A stretch of 64,000 nt of DNA from Clostridium_AD sp050717515 (GCF_050717515.1 NZ_JBOITL010000042.1:240901-304900); one strand, 5' to 3'; shown: positions 37,701-47,674, counted from the first letter of the stretch. Program-made: numbers and translations. Notes: a model not told the origin generated them from the sequence alone.

Positions 37701-37726
37701 GTTATAGTGTAATCCAATAAAAACCT

Positions 37727-39007
37727 CTAAAGCAATTTTTTTACATCGAATAGTGAATTTTGAACTAGCCAAGCTTGAGGGAAGTATTTGCCTATTGTCC
37801 AATAACTAACCCCACCTAAATTATATGCATGAGCAGTCCTAAGTTTAGCGTCCATACTCCTAGCATCTTCGAACCAAACTACATGTCTTTTCCCATTAGC
37901 AGCGTAATAGTTGAAAAATGGTGCTTGAGATATATAATCATATTGAATAGAGGCAAATACTTTTCTTGCAAGATCTACTGCTTCTACATTACCAAGTGCA
38001 GTTGCTTTAGTTCCTTTTACGTAAGGCAGCGTCCAATCATAACCATAATTGGGTATTCCCATAAAAATTTTCTTGCTTGGTATTACTGTTACAGCATAAT
38101 CAAGGATTTTTTTTACTTGATTAATTGGAGCTACTGCCATTGCAGGGCCAGAAGTATATCCCCACTCGTAAGTCATCAGTATAACATGGTTAGCTACAAG
38201 ACCATGAACTGGATAATCATGAGCTTCATAAAGTAATCCTTTTAGATCGCCGGAGGTTTTAGGCGCTAGGGCTGTTGTAACAATATAGCCTAAGGGTTTT
38301 AGTTTGCTTACTGTTTTACGTAAAAAATTATTATAGTTTTCTTTATCTTCTGGGTAGATATATTCTAGATCTATATCTAGACCGTAATAATTTTTGTTTT
38401 TCAATATATTAATTATGTTATTAAGTAGTGTATTTTGCACTATTTCATCTGTAAGTATAATATGGGCTAGGTCACTATCAAAGCCTCCACCCTCTTTTAA
38501 ATTTGTAATTACCATCATAGGAGCTACTTTAGCCTTTCTAGCAGCCTCAATTAAAGGAACATCATTTATGCCTTTTAAAGTCCCATCAGCTAGTATCTGA
38601 TAACTAAATATACTAAGGTAAGTGAGACTAGGAAGAGTCTTTACAAGAACATCCATATCTGTAGTAGGAAGAGCATAGCCATTAACTTCAAGTGAACCTA
38701 ATTTTTGCGTAGATGGTGGTATAATAATAATTTCACCGGGATAAATTAGCGTAGAGTTTGTAAGGTTAGGATTTGCATCAATTAAATTTGAAACAGTTAC
38801 ACCATACATTTTAGCTATCATGTAAAGAGATTGACCAGGAAGGATTTTATGTGACCTCGTCCCCTGAAGTATTACAAGGGTTTGACCTACTACAAGGTCA
38901 TTTGGATTTGTAAGCTCATTATCAGAAGCAATTTTTCTATATGAAACTCCATATAATTTAGAAATTTCATATAAGCTTTCTCCGCTTTTTACAACATGAA
39001 TAATCAA
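37727..39007 (-). CDS. LysM-GH18 spore cortex-lytic type glycosidase (SleL/YaaH-like)
   Basis: 426 residues from a TTG at 39007 with AAGGTG 8 bases upstream; the GTG at 39016 would overlap that site. Two LysM domains (IIHVVKSGESLYEISKLYGV and HKILPGQSLYMIAKMYGV) bind peptidoglycan. The GH18 barrel carries the DxxDxxE signature in YGLDIDLEYIYPED, and conserved YEWGYTSGPAMAVAP and FMGIPNYGYDW. This is the layout of SleL/YaaH N-acetylglucosaminidases of the spore cortex and coat. Lack of a signal peptide fits deposition on spores. Confidence 0.9.
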   Translation of the reverse strand: MIIHVVKSGESLYEISKLYGVSYRKIASDNELTNPNDLVVGQTLVILQGTRSHKILPGQSLYMIAKMYGVTVSNLIDANPNLTNSTLIYPGEIIIIPPSTQKLGSLEVNGYALPTTDMDVLVKTLPSLTYLSIFSYQILADGTLKGINDVPLIEAARKAKVAPMMVITNLKEGGGFDSDLAHIILTDEIVQNTLLNNIINILKNKNYYGLDIDLEYIYPEDKENYNNFLRKTVSKLKPLGYIVTTALAPKTSGDLKGLLYEAHDYPVHGLVANHVILMTYEWGYTSGPAMAVAPINQVKKILDYAVTVIPSKKIFMGIPNYGYDWTLPYVKGTKATALGNVEAVDLARKVFASIQYDYISQAPFFNYYAANGKRHVVWFEDARSMDAKLRTAHAYNLGGVSYWTIGKYFPQAWLVQNSLFDVKKLL

Positions 39008-39016
39008 AAAAATCAC

Positions 39017-39464
39017 ACCTTATATAGTAATATAATTTAATATATGCAACATAATGCAGTGAAGTACATCCTATATTATTTTTAATTTATTATATGTAAA
39101 GATTATTAGAATAAAAAAAGATTCGCAGAAAATACTAAAGCTATCAAGCAGGTGAAAACTTTAATTATGATATTTTTTTAAAAATTCATTTTTATAATGT
39201 TCCACAGATTACAGTAGCATAATATGTTATAAATACTAAATTCTATTTAAAAACTTGATTTATTTAAGTGAATAAACTAAAATTATTGTATGTTATTTCA
39301 CTAAGCTAACCTATAAGCCAGGCAACTGCCAGCTGTCCTAAAGGATACCGGTTGTATACCCAATTTAATAAAAGTTTATAGATTTTATATACTAAATGAA
39401 AATATATATAGTAAAACAACTAATAATTGTTTTGATTTCAAGAGACAAATAAGGAGGAATATTA
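39017..39464 (+). other. Gap upstream of pgi with possible structured leader
   Basis: No coding frame. At about 39300-39362 a relatively GC-rich stretch stands out from its AT-rich surroundings: it contains gccaggcaactgccagc and tcctaaagga followed by ataccggttgtatacc, with several overlapping short inverted repeats. It could be a regulatory RNA for pgi, but I cannot match it to a known class. Confidence 0.3.
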
Positions 39465-40814
39465 ATGGAAAAGATTTTATCTTTAGATTTAAGCAAAACA
39501 GTTCCCTATTTAGGTGAACATGAAGTTTCATATTTTCAACCAATGGTATCTACAGCGCACAAAATGCTTAGGGATAAAACAGGCCCAGGAAATGATTTTT
39601 TAGGATGGATAGACCTTCCTGTAAATTATGATAAATCAGAATTTGATAGAATTAAAAAGGCAGCTAAAAAAATAAGCAGTAATTCTGAAGTCTTAATAGT
39701 AATTGGAATAGGCGGATCTTACCTAGGAGCAAGAGCTGCGATAGAAGCATTATCTCATAGTTTTTATAACAGTCTTTCAAACGAAAAAAGAAAATCTCCG
39801 GCAATATTTTTTGCTGGAAATAATATAAGTTCTACATATATGGCAGATTTACTAGATGCTGTAGAGGGAAAAGATATTTCAGTAAATGTAATATCAAAAT
39901 CAGGAACTACTACAGAGCCAGCTATTGCCTTTAGAATATTCAAAGAACTATTAGAAAAGAAATATGGAAAAGCAGGAGCAAAAGAAAGAATTTTTGCTAC
40001 TACGGATAAGTCTAAAGGAGCTCTAAAAAAATTAGCAGATGTAGAAGGATACGAAACTTTTGTGATTCCAGATGATATAGGTGGAAGATTTACAGTGCTA
40101 ACACCTGTAGGATTACTTCCAATAGCAGTAGCAGGTATAGACATTGATGAAATGATGAAGGGCGCAGCGGATGCTAGAGAAGTATACAGCGTTGAAGATA
40201 TAAATAACAACGATTGTTATAAATATGCAGCCGCTAGAAATGCACTATATAGAAAAGGCAAGGTTACTGAAATCCTAGTTAACTATGAGCCAGCACTTCA
40301 ATATTTTGGAGAATGGTGGAAACAGCTTTATGGCGAAAGTGAAGGAAAAGACCAAAAGGGAATATTCCCAGCAGCGGTTAATTTCTCTACAGATCTACAT
40401 TCTATGGGACAATATATTCAAGAAGGTGTAAGAAATATATTTGAAACAGTTATCAATGTAGAAAAGCCAAGAATAGAAGTGGTAGTAAAAGAAGAAAGTG
40501 GAGATCTAGATGGATTGAACTTTTTAGCAGGTAAAACTATGGATTTCGTTAATAAAAAAGCCTTCCAAGGAACAGTACTTGCTCATAATGATGGAGATGT
40601 ACCTAATATTATTTTAAATGTGCCAACACTCACAGCATATAATTTTGGATATATGGCTTATTTCTTTGAAAAATCGTGTGCAGTAAGCGGATATTTATCA
40701 GGGGTTAATCCTTTTGATCAACCAGGAGTAGAAGCATACAAGAAGAATATGTTTGCTCTTCTTGGAAAATCAGGATATGAAGATATTAAAGCAGACCTAG
40801 AAAAAAGGCTTTAG
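39465..40814 (+). CDS. pgi: Glucose-6-phosphate isomerase
   Basis: 449 residues, the short form usual in Firmicutes. VIGIGGSYLGARAAIEAL, SKSGTTTEPAIAFR and GGRFTVLTPVGLLP are the phosphosugar-binding signatures. DLHSMGQYIQEG and QPGVEAYKKNMFALL complete the active site. It interconverts glucose 6-phosphate and fructose 6-phosphate. AAGGAGG lies 7 bases upstream. Confidence 0.97.
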   Translation: MEKILSLDLSKTVPYLGEHEVSYFQPMVSTAHKMLRDKTGPGNDFLGWIDLPVNYDKSEFDRIKKAAKKISSNSEVLIVIGIGGSYLGARAAIEALSHSFYNSLSNEKRKSPAIFFAGNNISSTYMADLLDAVEGKDISVNVISKSGTTTEPAIAFRIFKELLEKKYGKAGAKERIFATTDKSKGALKKLADVEGYETFVIPDDIGGRFTVLTPVGLLPIAVAGIDIDEMMKGAADAREVYSVEDINNNDCYKYAAARNALYRKGKVTEILVNYEPALQYFGEWWKQLYGESEGKDQKGIFPAAVNFSTDLHSMGQYIQEGVRNIFETVINVEKPRIEVVVKEESGDLDGLNFLAGKTMDFVNKKAFQGTVLAHNDGDVPNIILNVPTLTAYNFGYMAYFFEKSCAVSGYLSGVNPFDQPGVEAYKKNMFALLGKSGYEDIKADLEKRL

Positions 40815-40818
40815 AAAA

Positions 40819-41259
40819 ATGAGAATTATTGTTGATGCAGATGGGTGTCCTGGAAAAAATCTAATAGAAAAAGCGGCTATAGAGCATTCTATAGAACTCA
40901 TTATGTATTGTGATATTAATCATGTTTTAAATAGTGATTATGCGCAAATAAGGTATGCGGATAGTGGGTTTCAAAGTGTTGATATGAAAGTAGCTAATGA
41001 AGCAAAATCTAAAGATATAATAATTACTCAAGACTTTGGAGTTGCTGCTATGGTTTTAGCTAAAGGAGCCTATGCTATGGGACCTAAAGGACATATCTAT
41101 GATGATGATAACATTGATAAGCTATTATTTGAAAGGCATATGTCTGGTAAAGTAAGACGTAGTGGAGGTAAAACCTTTGGCCCTAAAAAAAGAACATCAG
41201 AAGATGATGAAAAGCTTTATCACAATTTAATTAAATTGATTTTAAAAGCACAATCATAG
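40819..41259 (+). CDS. UPF0178 (YaiI/YqxD) family protein
   Basis: 146 residues starting 4 bases after pgi. MRIIVDADGCPGKNLIEKAA is the typical N terminus; DIIITQDFGVAAMVLAKGA and RRSGGKTFGPKKRTSEDD are also conserved. The fold is PIN/NYN nuclease-like with acidic residues, but no activity is established. Cotranscribed with pgi and closed by a terminator at 41328. Confidence 0.9.
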   Translation: MRIIVDADGCPGKNLIEKAAIEHSIELIMYCDINHVLNSDYAQIRYADSGFQSVDMKVANEAKSKDIIITQDFGVAAMVLAKGAYAMGPKGHIYDDDNIDKLLFERHMSGKVRRSGGKTFGPKKRTSEDDEKLYHNLIKLILKAQS

Positions 41260-41327
41260 CAGTAAAATGACTGCTATATTATATAAGCATAGCTAGGAAC
41301 TGTTGGTGATAGCTATTTTAAAGGTTA

Positions 41328-41374
41328 TTTTAGAGGGCTAAACAATTTATAATTGTTTAGCCCTCTAAAATTTT
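41328..41374 (+). terminator. Terminator after pgi operon
   Basis: Long inverted repeat ttttagagggctaaacaat / attgtttagccctctaaaat with a 5-base loop. Confidence 0.9.
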
Positions 41375-41461
41375 TAACTTAAGGCATAGTTTAAGTGGAC
41401 CTACCATGGCTACAGCCACGAGAGTGTGTGGCGATTTTTCGAATAATTTTAAAGTGAATAA

Positions 41462-41641
41462 TTAATCAAAGGTATTCATATCTTGCATATCTATGCTGTT
41501 TTTAATAGCTTCCGGATATAGTGAAGCATTATTTACTTGCTCTAACATAGGATAGCCAGCCTTATTGATTTTATCAACAGTTATATTTTCTTTTTTGTAA
41601 GGATAATTAGGATTATAATGATCTAGTTTTTCCTTGGTCAT
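41462..41641 (-). CDS. Small hypothetical protein
   Basis: 59 residues, reading MTKEKLDHYNPNYPYKKE from 41641 with GGAGAGA 6 bases upstream on the minus strand. It is hydrophilic, has no membrane segment and no known domain. A possible hairpin gccac / gtggc at 41417-41439 lies downstream and could terminate it. The good ribosome binding site and protein-like composition support it. Confidence 0.55.
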   Translation of the reverse strand: MTKEKLDHYNPNYPYKKENITVDKINKAGYPMLEQVNNASLYPEAIKNSIDMQDMNTFD

Positions 41642-41928
41642 AATATCTCTCCTTTCACAAATTACTAAAACATTTTAAGTTTATAATAGTTTTACCCTAT
41701 TAATAAATATTATAATAACAATATCACTACCATAAAAAATTATAAAATTTGTGAAATTATTATTTTAAATTAAAATCATAAGTATTTATGTCATTTAATA
41801 AAAGAAAAAAAAGAAAGTAATTACTGTTACAAATAATGTAAGTATAGTATAATATAGCATTATAGAGGACATTTTTTAAAAAATAAATGTACAGCTTGTA
41901 GCTTATTTATAAAGGTAGGTGAACTTAA

Positions 41929-43935
41929 GTGAATGAAATGAATATTTTGTTTAGCACAGAAAATCCTGAAGAAAAACATAAGGAAATTGTAATAAGTGTT
42001 GAAAATGAATTAGAGGATAATCTGAACTATAAATTTCTTGTAGGACTGGAAGGTACATGGGCTACTTTAAAGGAATTAAGTGCAACTAGCACCGCTATTT
42101 GGAAACCGGAAAGGGAGGCTAAGTACTCAATAATGGTACAAGCTAAAAGAAAAGAAAGCAAAAAAGCCTTTGACTTTATGTCGAAAACAGAATATGTAGT
42201 TGGAGATATTGAAGAAAAGTTAATAAGTGATATATACATAGACAAAAAAGAAGTAATGGTAGGTGAAAAAATCACCTTAACAGTAGAAACCAAAAAAAAT
42301 CCTATTATGTATAGATATTGGATACGTAAAAAGGGGAATTGGTTACTTATAAAGGATTATTCATCAGAAAATATGATGACTTGGGCTTCAAAATATTCTG
42401 GTGAGCAGGAATTTTTGGTAGAATGCAAGAATTTAGATTCTAAAAATGTTTTTGATGACTTTATGAAAATACAATTTAATGTAAAGCCTGTGCAATCCTT
42501 AGAAATTATGACATTTAAATGTTTGACCAAAGATTTGTTTTCAGGCAGGGAACTAGTTTTTGACGTAGAGGCAAGCCATGAGGATAGCAGAATGATTTTA
42601 TACAAATTTGTAAAAATTAATCCTTGCGGGAATAGTATTTGTATACAAGATTATTCAACTAAAAAATTGGTTAGTTATGTTGAAGAAAATATGGGTAATT
42701 ATAAGCTATTATGTATGGCAAAGGATATGTATTCACTTCATGAATTTGATGATAGAGCATTGATTCATTATACCGTAAAGCCTTATGAAGAAATAAACAT
42801 ACAAAGTTTTACTAGTGATTTAAGCTCTCCACAACTATGCGATACTCCTATTAATTTGAGATGTATTGCTAGAGGTGGGAAAGAATTATTGTACAAATTT
42901 AAAATCAATGGAAATTATGGGGAGGATTCAGGTTATACTAGAAAAAACAATTATGTATGGACACCAAGCGAGGCAGGAGAATATAAAGCTTGTTTATGGG
43001 TTAAGGACTTATCTTTTCAAGGAGAATATGAAAAGAGTGTTTGTTTAGACTTTATGATTGATGATATAGGGAATACAAATGTTATTATAGAAGATATAAT
43101 TTTGGATAAGAAAAACATCGTACTAATAAATGAAATTGTTCACGTAAAAGTTAAAGCCACAGGAGGAACTTCTTTAAGATACAGTTTTACTATTTTTGAG
43201 AATAATAGTGAAATAGAAAAAATCGAATTTGGAACACATGACTTTGTAGATTTTATTCCGGAGAAAAGTGGAAAATTCAAATTAGAGGTAAGAGTAAAAG
43301 ATAAATATTCTAAAAGAGAATTTGATTGTCACGCAGTGGTATATATTGAGGCGTTAGTGTGTATTCCAGCTAAAATAGAGTATGTTTTAATGCCCACACG
43401 AGAATATTATATGGTAGGCGATACTATTGCACTAGAAGTAATATCTGAAAATACAAGAAATACCCTTGTGAATTATGTTTTGAAAATAAATGGTCATTTA
43501 GTCGAACAAACAAATTTTGTAGAGCATAAAAATTACGAGCTTAAACCTAAATCCAGTGGAACTTATGTAATAGAGCTTAGAGCGAAAAATAAAGCTAGCA
43601 TAGAGGCATATGATTGTATGAAGCAAATAAAAATACAAGTACATGAGACATTACCTATAACAGATACAAGGATTTTATGCGATAAGACAAATTTTAGGGC
43701 TAATGAAGCGATAACATTTGTAACGCAAAGTCTTGGAGGGCGAGATGTTGTGTATGAGTTCTATCTTATGGAAAAGGGCGAATGGACCTTAGTACAAAGA
43801 TTTAGTAAGAAAAATGATTATATATTTATGCCATTTATTAAGGGTATGTATAGAGTGCTAGTATTATCAAAAAATTTTTATAAGAGTATTTCATATGAGG
43901 ATTATGATATAATGGAGATAGAAGTGTTAGAATAA
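41929..43935 (+). CDS. Triple-tyrosine-motif repeat protein
   Basis: 668 residues from a GTG start. It consists of about seven repeats of roughly 95 residues. Each has a YKF.....W..... core, an ... W.P...G.Y.. turn and an AK...S...FD.......I.V end (examples: FLVGLEGTWATLKELS, WTPSEAGEYKACLWVKD, LYKFKINGNYGEDSG). This is the Y_Y_Y (triple tyrosine) beta-sandwich module. No signal peptide or sortase site is visible, so it is probably cytoplasmic or non-classically exported. Function unknown; likely a binding or scaffold protein. Confidence 0.75.
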   Translation: MNEMNILFSTENPEEKHKEIVISVENELEDNLNYKFLVGLEGTWATLKELSATSTAIWKPEREAKYSIMVQAKRKESKKAFDFMSKTEYVVGDIEEKLISDIYIDKKEVMVGEKITLTVETKKNPIMYRYWIRKKGNWLLIKDYSSENMMTWASKYSGEQEFLVECKNLDSKNVFDDFMKIQFNVKPVQSLEIMTFKCLTKDLFSGRELVFDVEASHEDSRMILYKFVKINPCGNSICIQDYSTKKLVSYVEENMGNYKLLCMAKDMYSLHEFDDRALIHYTVKPYEEINIQSFTSDLSSPQLCDTPINLRCIARGGKELLYKFKINGNYGEDSGYTRKNNYVWTPSEAGEYKACLWVKDLSFQGEYEKSVCLDFMIDDIGNTNVIIEDIILDKKNIVLINEIVHVKVKATGGTSLRYSFTIFENNSEIEKIEFGTHDFVDFIPEKSGKFKLEVRVKDKYSKREFDCHAVVYIEALVCIPAKIEYVLMPTREYYMVGDTIALEVISENTRNTLVNYVLKINGHLVEQTNFVEHKNYELKPKSSGTYVIELRAKNKASIEAYDCMKQIKIQVHETLPITDTRILCDKTNFRANEAITFVTQSLGGRDVVYEFYLMEKGEWTLVQRFSKKNDYIFMPFIKGMYRVLVLSKNFYKSISYEDYDIMEIEVLE

Positions 43936-43940
43936 AATTT

Positions 43941-43970
43941 AAAACAGCTTTTCAAGGCTGTTTTTTTTAT
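43941..43970 (+). terminator. Terminator after the repeat protein
   Basis: aaaacagc / ggctgtttt stem with T8. Confidence 0.85.
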
Positions 43971-44058
43971 GAGAAAAGGGTTTATACTAATTGTATACAA
44001 TTACTATTCTATAGGTTTTACTGGTGGTTTTAAGAAACAGTTGAGGAGATGAATTTAC

Positions 44059-44775
44059 ATGGAAAGAATAGACAAAATATTATCGAATTTAGGTCATGGA
44101 ACAAGAAAAGAAGTAAAGGGATTATTGAAAAAAGGAAAAGTAGAGATTGATGGAATCATAGCAAAAGATAGTGCCATGAAGATTGATCCAGATAAGGCTA
44201 TAATAAAAGTATCTGGTGAAGAAATTAAATATAGAAAATACATATATTTAATTATGAACAAGCCAGCGGGTGTTGTTTCTGCTACTGTAGACAATCATGA
44301 TGAAACTGTAATTGATTTACTAGATGAGCAGTATCATTCCTTCAAGCCGTTCCCTATAGGCAGGCTTGATAAAGATACAGTAGGACTACTACTAATTACT
44401 AATGATGGGGAATTGAATCATAAATTAATAGCGCCTAAGAATCATGTAGATAAAGTATACTATGCTGAAATCAATAAATTTATAGATGCAAAGGATATTT
44501 CTACCTTTAAGAATGGTGTTGTAATAGACGACGGATATAAATGTATGCCAGCAATACTCGAAGTATTAAATGCCAATGAGAATGGATCTGAAGTAATGGT
44601 TACTATTCAAGAAGGTAAATTTCATCAGGTAAAAAGAATGTTTGAAAGTGTAGATAAAAAAGTTGTATTTCTAAGAAGAATTAGCTTTGGACCATTAAAA
44701 TTAGATGAAAATTTATCAGAAGGACAATATAGAGAGTTGTCAGAAGAGGAAATAAATTCATTAAAACAGGTTTAA
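44059..44775 (+). CDS. RsuA-type rRNA pseudouridine synthase
   Basis: 238 residues. The N-terminal S4 RNA-binding domain (ERIDKILSNLGHGTRKEVKG) is followed by the catalytic domain with IMNKPAGVVSA, PIGRLDKDTVGLLLITNDG (catalytic Asp) and EGKFHQVKRMFE. It modifies a uridine in 16S rRNA, most likely the RsuA position, though RluB/RluE-type targets cannot be excluded. GAGGAG precedes the ATG. Confidence 0.92.
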   Translation: MERIDKILSNLGHGTRKEVKGLLKKGKVEIDGIIAKDSAMKIDPDKAIIKVSGEEIKYRKYIYLIMNKPAGVVSATVDNHDETVIDLLDEQYHSFKPFPIGRLDKDTVGLLLITNDGELNHKLIAPKNHVDKVYYAEINKFIDAKDISTFKNGVVIDDGYKCMPAILEVLNANENGSEVMVTIQEGKFHQVKRMFESVDKKVVFLRRISFGPLKLDENLSEGQYRELSEEEINSLKQV

Positions 44776-44873
44776 TTGAATCAATAATATAATAGAATAA
44801 GGTAAAAATGAATAAAACATGAATAAAATACCTAGAATTTAAAAAATATTTATAATAAAATCTTCAAAAACCC

Positions 44874-44902
44874 TTGCAAAATTTAGTTAAGTTTAATATA
44901 AT
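44874..44902 (+). promoter_or_regulatory. Strong promoter without a downstream gene
   Basis: TTGCAA, 17-base spacer, TATAAT, followed within 80 bases by a terminator. It defines the candidate small RNA below. Confidence 0.65.
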
Positions 44903-44908
44903 TAAAGA

Positions 44909-44990
44909 GTAAAGATAAATAGAGAGATAAATAGCCCCCTTTTTATTTATTATAAAACAGCCCAACCCCAAGGGCTGTTTTATTTTGCAA
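44909..44990 (+). ncRNA. Candidate small regulatory RNA
   Basis: About 80 nucleotides from the promoter at 44874-44902 to the terminator. It contains aataaat / atttatt pairing around an exposed GCCCCCTTTTT, then aaaacagccc / gggctgtttt with a T-rich end. No open frame of note. A C-rich single-stranded stretch such as GCCCCC could pair with G-rich ribosome binding sites. Inference only. Confidence 0.5.
44954..44987 (+). terminator. Terminator of the candidate small RNA
   Basis: aaaacagccc / gggctgtttt with TATTTTG tail. Confidence 0.85.
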
Positions 44991-45036
44991 AAAAAAGTCG
45001 ATTTCTGATAAGAAATGTTTATACATATATTTCGAC

Positions 45037-45080
45037 AAAATGCCCACATTAAATAAAATTATTTAATGTGGGCATTTTTT
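45037..45080. terminator. Second terminator before rnr
   Basis: aaaatgcccacattaaata pairs with tatttaatgtgggcatttt closely, with T6. It insulates rnr. The ~190 bases from here to rnr hold no visible gene. Confidence 0.85.
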
Positions 45081-45274
45081 AATGGGAAATGGGGAAGTAT
45101 ATAATCATATAGTATATACTAGATGTATTTTTTGGATTATAATAAAGATAAGTAAATATAGAATTAGATGTATAATTCGCCATAATAGTTAGTTAATACT
45201 AAAGCTATAATGAATATTATTCAGAAAAATTTAAAATATAAATTAATTTTAACATTATATAGGAGGAAAATCTT

Positions 45275-47467
45275 ATGGAGATAAAAGAAACACTAATAAG
45301 TTTTATGACAGAACAAGCATACAAACCTATGAACATAGCAGAACTTTCAAAAATGTTTCATATTAAAAAAGCAGATATAAAAGAGTTCACTAATTTATTA
45401 TCTGAAATGGAGAAAAGCGGAGATATAGTTAAAACACGCACAGAGCACTACGGTATTCCAGGGAAAATGGGTATTGTAATTGGTAAATTCCAAGGTCATC
45501 AAAGAGGTTTTGGATTTGTAATAGCGCAGGAAGAAAGACCAGATATATTTATTCCAGCAGATAATGTAAATGGAGCAATGAATGGTGATATAGTTCTTGC
45601 GAAGATTTTAAAAGAAGTAAATAATGGTAAGAAATGTGAAGGTGAAATTACAAGAATAATAGAAAGATCTAATAAAACAATAATAGGAACTTACGATGAT
45701 AGCAAAAACTTTGGTTTTGTAGTAGCAGATGATAAGAGGATTGCTCAGGATATATTTATTCCTAAAGCAGAAAGAAATGGTGCCAAAACAGGGCAAATAG
45801 TAATAGCTGAAATAACTGAGTGGCCAGAACAAAGAAGAAATCCTGAAGGAAGAATTGTAGAGATTCTTGGAAATAAAGGGGATCAAGGAATTGATATATT
45901 AACTATAATTAAAAAACATAAGCTGCCAGAAGAGTTTCCAGCAAAAGTTGAGGCCTTTGCAGATAACATAGTTGAAAAAATTCCAGAAGAAGAATATGCG
46001 AGAAGAAAAGATTTAAGAGACTTGCAGATGGTAACTATAGATGGGGAGGATGCTAAAGATTTAGATGACGCTGTATCTATTGAGATTTTAGCTAATGGCA
46101 ACTATCGTTTAGGAGTTCATATAGCGGATGTTTCTCACTATGTTAAAGAGAAAAACCCACTAGATATAGAAGCGTTAACTAGAGCAACTTCAGTATACTT
46201 AATCGATAGAGTTATACCAATGCTTCCTAAAAAATTATCTAATGGAGTTTGTAGTTTAAATCCTAAAGTAGATAGACTGGCTCTTACTTGCTTTATGGAA
46301 ATAGACAAGAATGGTAAAACTGTAGATCATGAGATAGTGGAGTCCATTATAAAAACTAATGAGAGAATGACTTATACTGATGTTACAAAAATACTAAGTG
46401 ATAAAGATGCGGAAACAATCAAAAAATATGATTATTTATATGAAGATTTTAAGCATATGGAAGATTTATGTGCCATTCTTAATAAAAAGAGAATGGGAAG
46501 AGGTGCTATAGATTTTGATTTTACTGAGTGTAAAATATTATTAAATGAATTTGGAAAACCTGTAGATATTGTTCCTTATGAAAGAGGAATTGCTAATAGA
46601 GTAATTGAGGAATTTATGTTAATCGCCAATGAAACTGTAGCTGAGCATATGTTCTGGCTTAATGTACCTTTTGTGTATAGAATCCATGAGGATCCAGATG
46701 AAGAAAAATTAATACACTTTAGTGAGTTTGCACATAATTTAGGATACCCTATAAAGTGGGGAAAAGAGATACACCCTAGAATGCTTCAGGAAGTAATAGC
46801 AAGAGTAAAAGGTGAGAAAGAAGAAATGGTGCTAAGTACATTGTTACTTCGTTCTATGATGAAAGCAAAATATTCTCCAGAATGTAGCGGTCATTTTGGA
46901 TTGGCATCCAAATATTACTGTCATTTTACCTCACCAATTAGAAGATATCCAGACCTTATGATCCATAGGGTAATTAAAGAGGTTATAAATGAAGGCTTAA
47001 GTGAAAAAAGAACAGAAAAATTAAGAAAAGAAGTAGAGATAGCATCAAAACAATCCTCAGATATGGAAAGAATAGCAATGGAAGCTGAAAGAGAAGTAGA
47101 CGATTTAAAGAAAGCAGAATATATGAATGAAAGAATAGGTCAAGAATTTGACGGTATTATTTCTTCAGTAACTAATTTTGGATTGTTTGTGGAACTTCCA
47201 AATACTATAGAAGGGTTAGTTCATATGAGCAGCTTAGATGATGATTATTATGTTTTTGATGAAAGACATTTAACACTTGTAGGTGAGAGAACTAAGAACA
47301 TGTATAGATTGGGCGAAGAGGTAAGAATCATAGTTAGTAAAGTTGATTTAGCTTCTCATGAGGTTTATTTTGATATAATTAAAAATGATGAAGGTAAAGA
47401 AGATAAAGAAGAAGAATATTCCGTTAAAGATTTAAATGAACTTATAAAAGATGATTCTGCAGAGTAA
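45275..47467 (+). CDS. rnr: Ribonuclease R
   Basis: 730 residues. An N-terminal helix-turn-helix and two cold-shock-type OB domains (GFGFVIAQEERPDIFIPADN, FGFVVADDKRIAQDIFIP) are followed by the RNB catalytic domain with metal-binding aspartates in DGEDAKDLDDAVSIE and VHIADVSHYV. A C-terminal S1 domain is FDGIISSVTNFGLFVELPN. It is a processive 3'-5' exoribonuclease that works with tmRNA-SmpB on faulty mRNAs, which fits its position upstream of smpB and ssrA. GGAGGA lies upstream. Confidence 0.96.
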   Translation: MEIKETLISFMTEQAYKPMNIAELSKMFHIKKADIKEFTNLLSEMEKSGDIVKTRTEHYGIPGKMGIVIGKFQGHQRGFGFVIAQEERPDIFIPADNVNGAMNGDIVLAKILKEVNNGKKCEGEITRIIERSNKTIIGTYDDSKNFGFVVADDKRIAQDIFIPKAERNGAKTGQIVIAEITEWPEQRRNPEGRIVEILGNKGDQGIDILTIIKKHKLPEEFPAKVEAFADNIVEKIPEEEYARRKDLRDLQMVTIDGEDAKDLDDAVSIEILANGNYRLGVHIADVSHYVKEKNPLDIEALTRATSVYLIDRVIPMLPKKLSNGVCSLNPKVDRLALTCFMEIDKNGKTVDHEIVESIIKTNERMTYTDVTKILSDKDAETIKKYDYLYEDFKHMEDLCAILNKKRMGRGAIDFDFTECKILLNEFGKPVDIVPYERGIANRVIEEFMLIANETVAEHMFWLNVPFVYRIHEDPDEEKLIHFSEFAHNLGYPIKWGKEIHPRMLQEVIARVKGEKEEMVLSTLLLRSMMKAKYSPECSGHFGLASKYYCHFTSPIRRYPDLMIHRVIKEVINEGLSEKRTEKLRKEVEIASKQSSDMERIAMEAEREVDDLKKAEYMNERIGQEFDGIISSVTNFGLFVELPNTIEGLVHMSSLDDDYYVFDERHLTLVGERTKNMYRLGEEVRIIVSKVDLASHEVYFDIIKNDEGKEDKEEEYSVKDLNELIKDDSAE

Positions 47468-47503
47468 AAGTACTGTATTGTAGAATAATTCAAAAATAAA
47501 AAT

Positions 47504-47560
47504 ACAGAAGAGGATTGTCCTTCGCAAATGAGGAGAATTAATCGCCTCTTCTGTTTATTA
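47504..47560 (+). terminator. Terminator between rnr and smpB
   Basis: acagaagagg / cctcttctgt stem with a T-rich tail. Confidence 0.75.
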
Positions 47561-47674
47561 TTTTAAAGAGCGATTTGTGAATCTGAAGCCATGTAAACAT
47601 AATCCATATTTTCTTGAAAAAGAATGGATTATAGAGTATAATTATATATTAATAAGGATAAAGTAGGTGAAGTT

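Noticed and set aside
41390..41460. Riboswitch in the short hairpin region after the pgi operon
   Set aside because: Only one short stem (gccac / gtggc) is clear and the neighbouring gene points the other way; it is more likely a terminator for the 59-residue gene.
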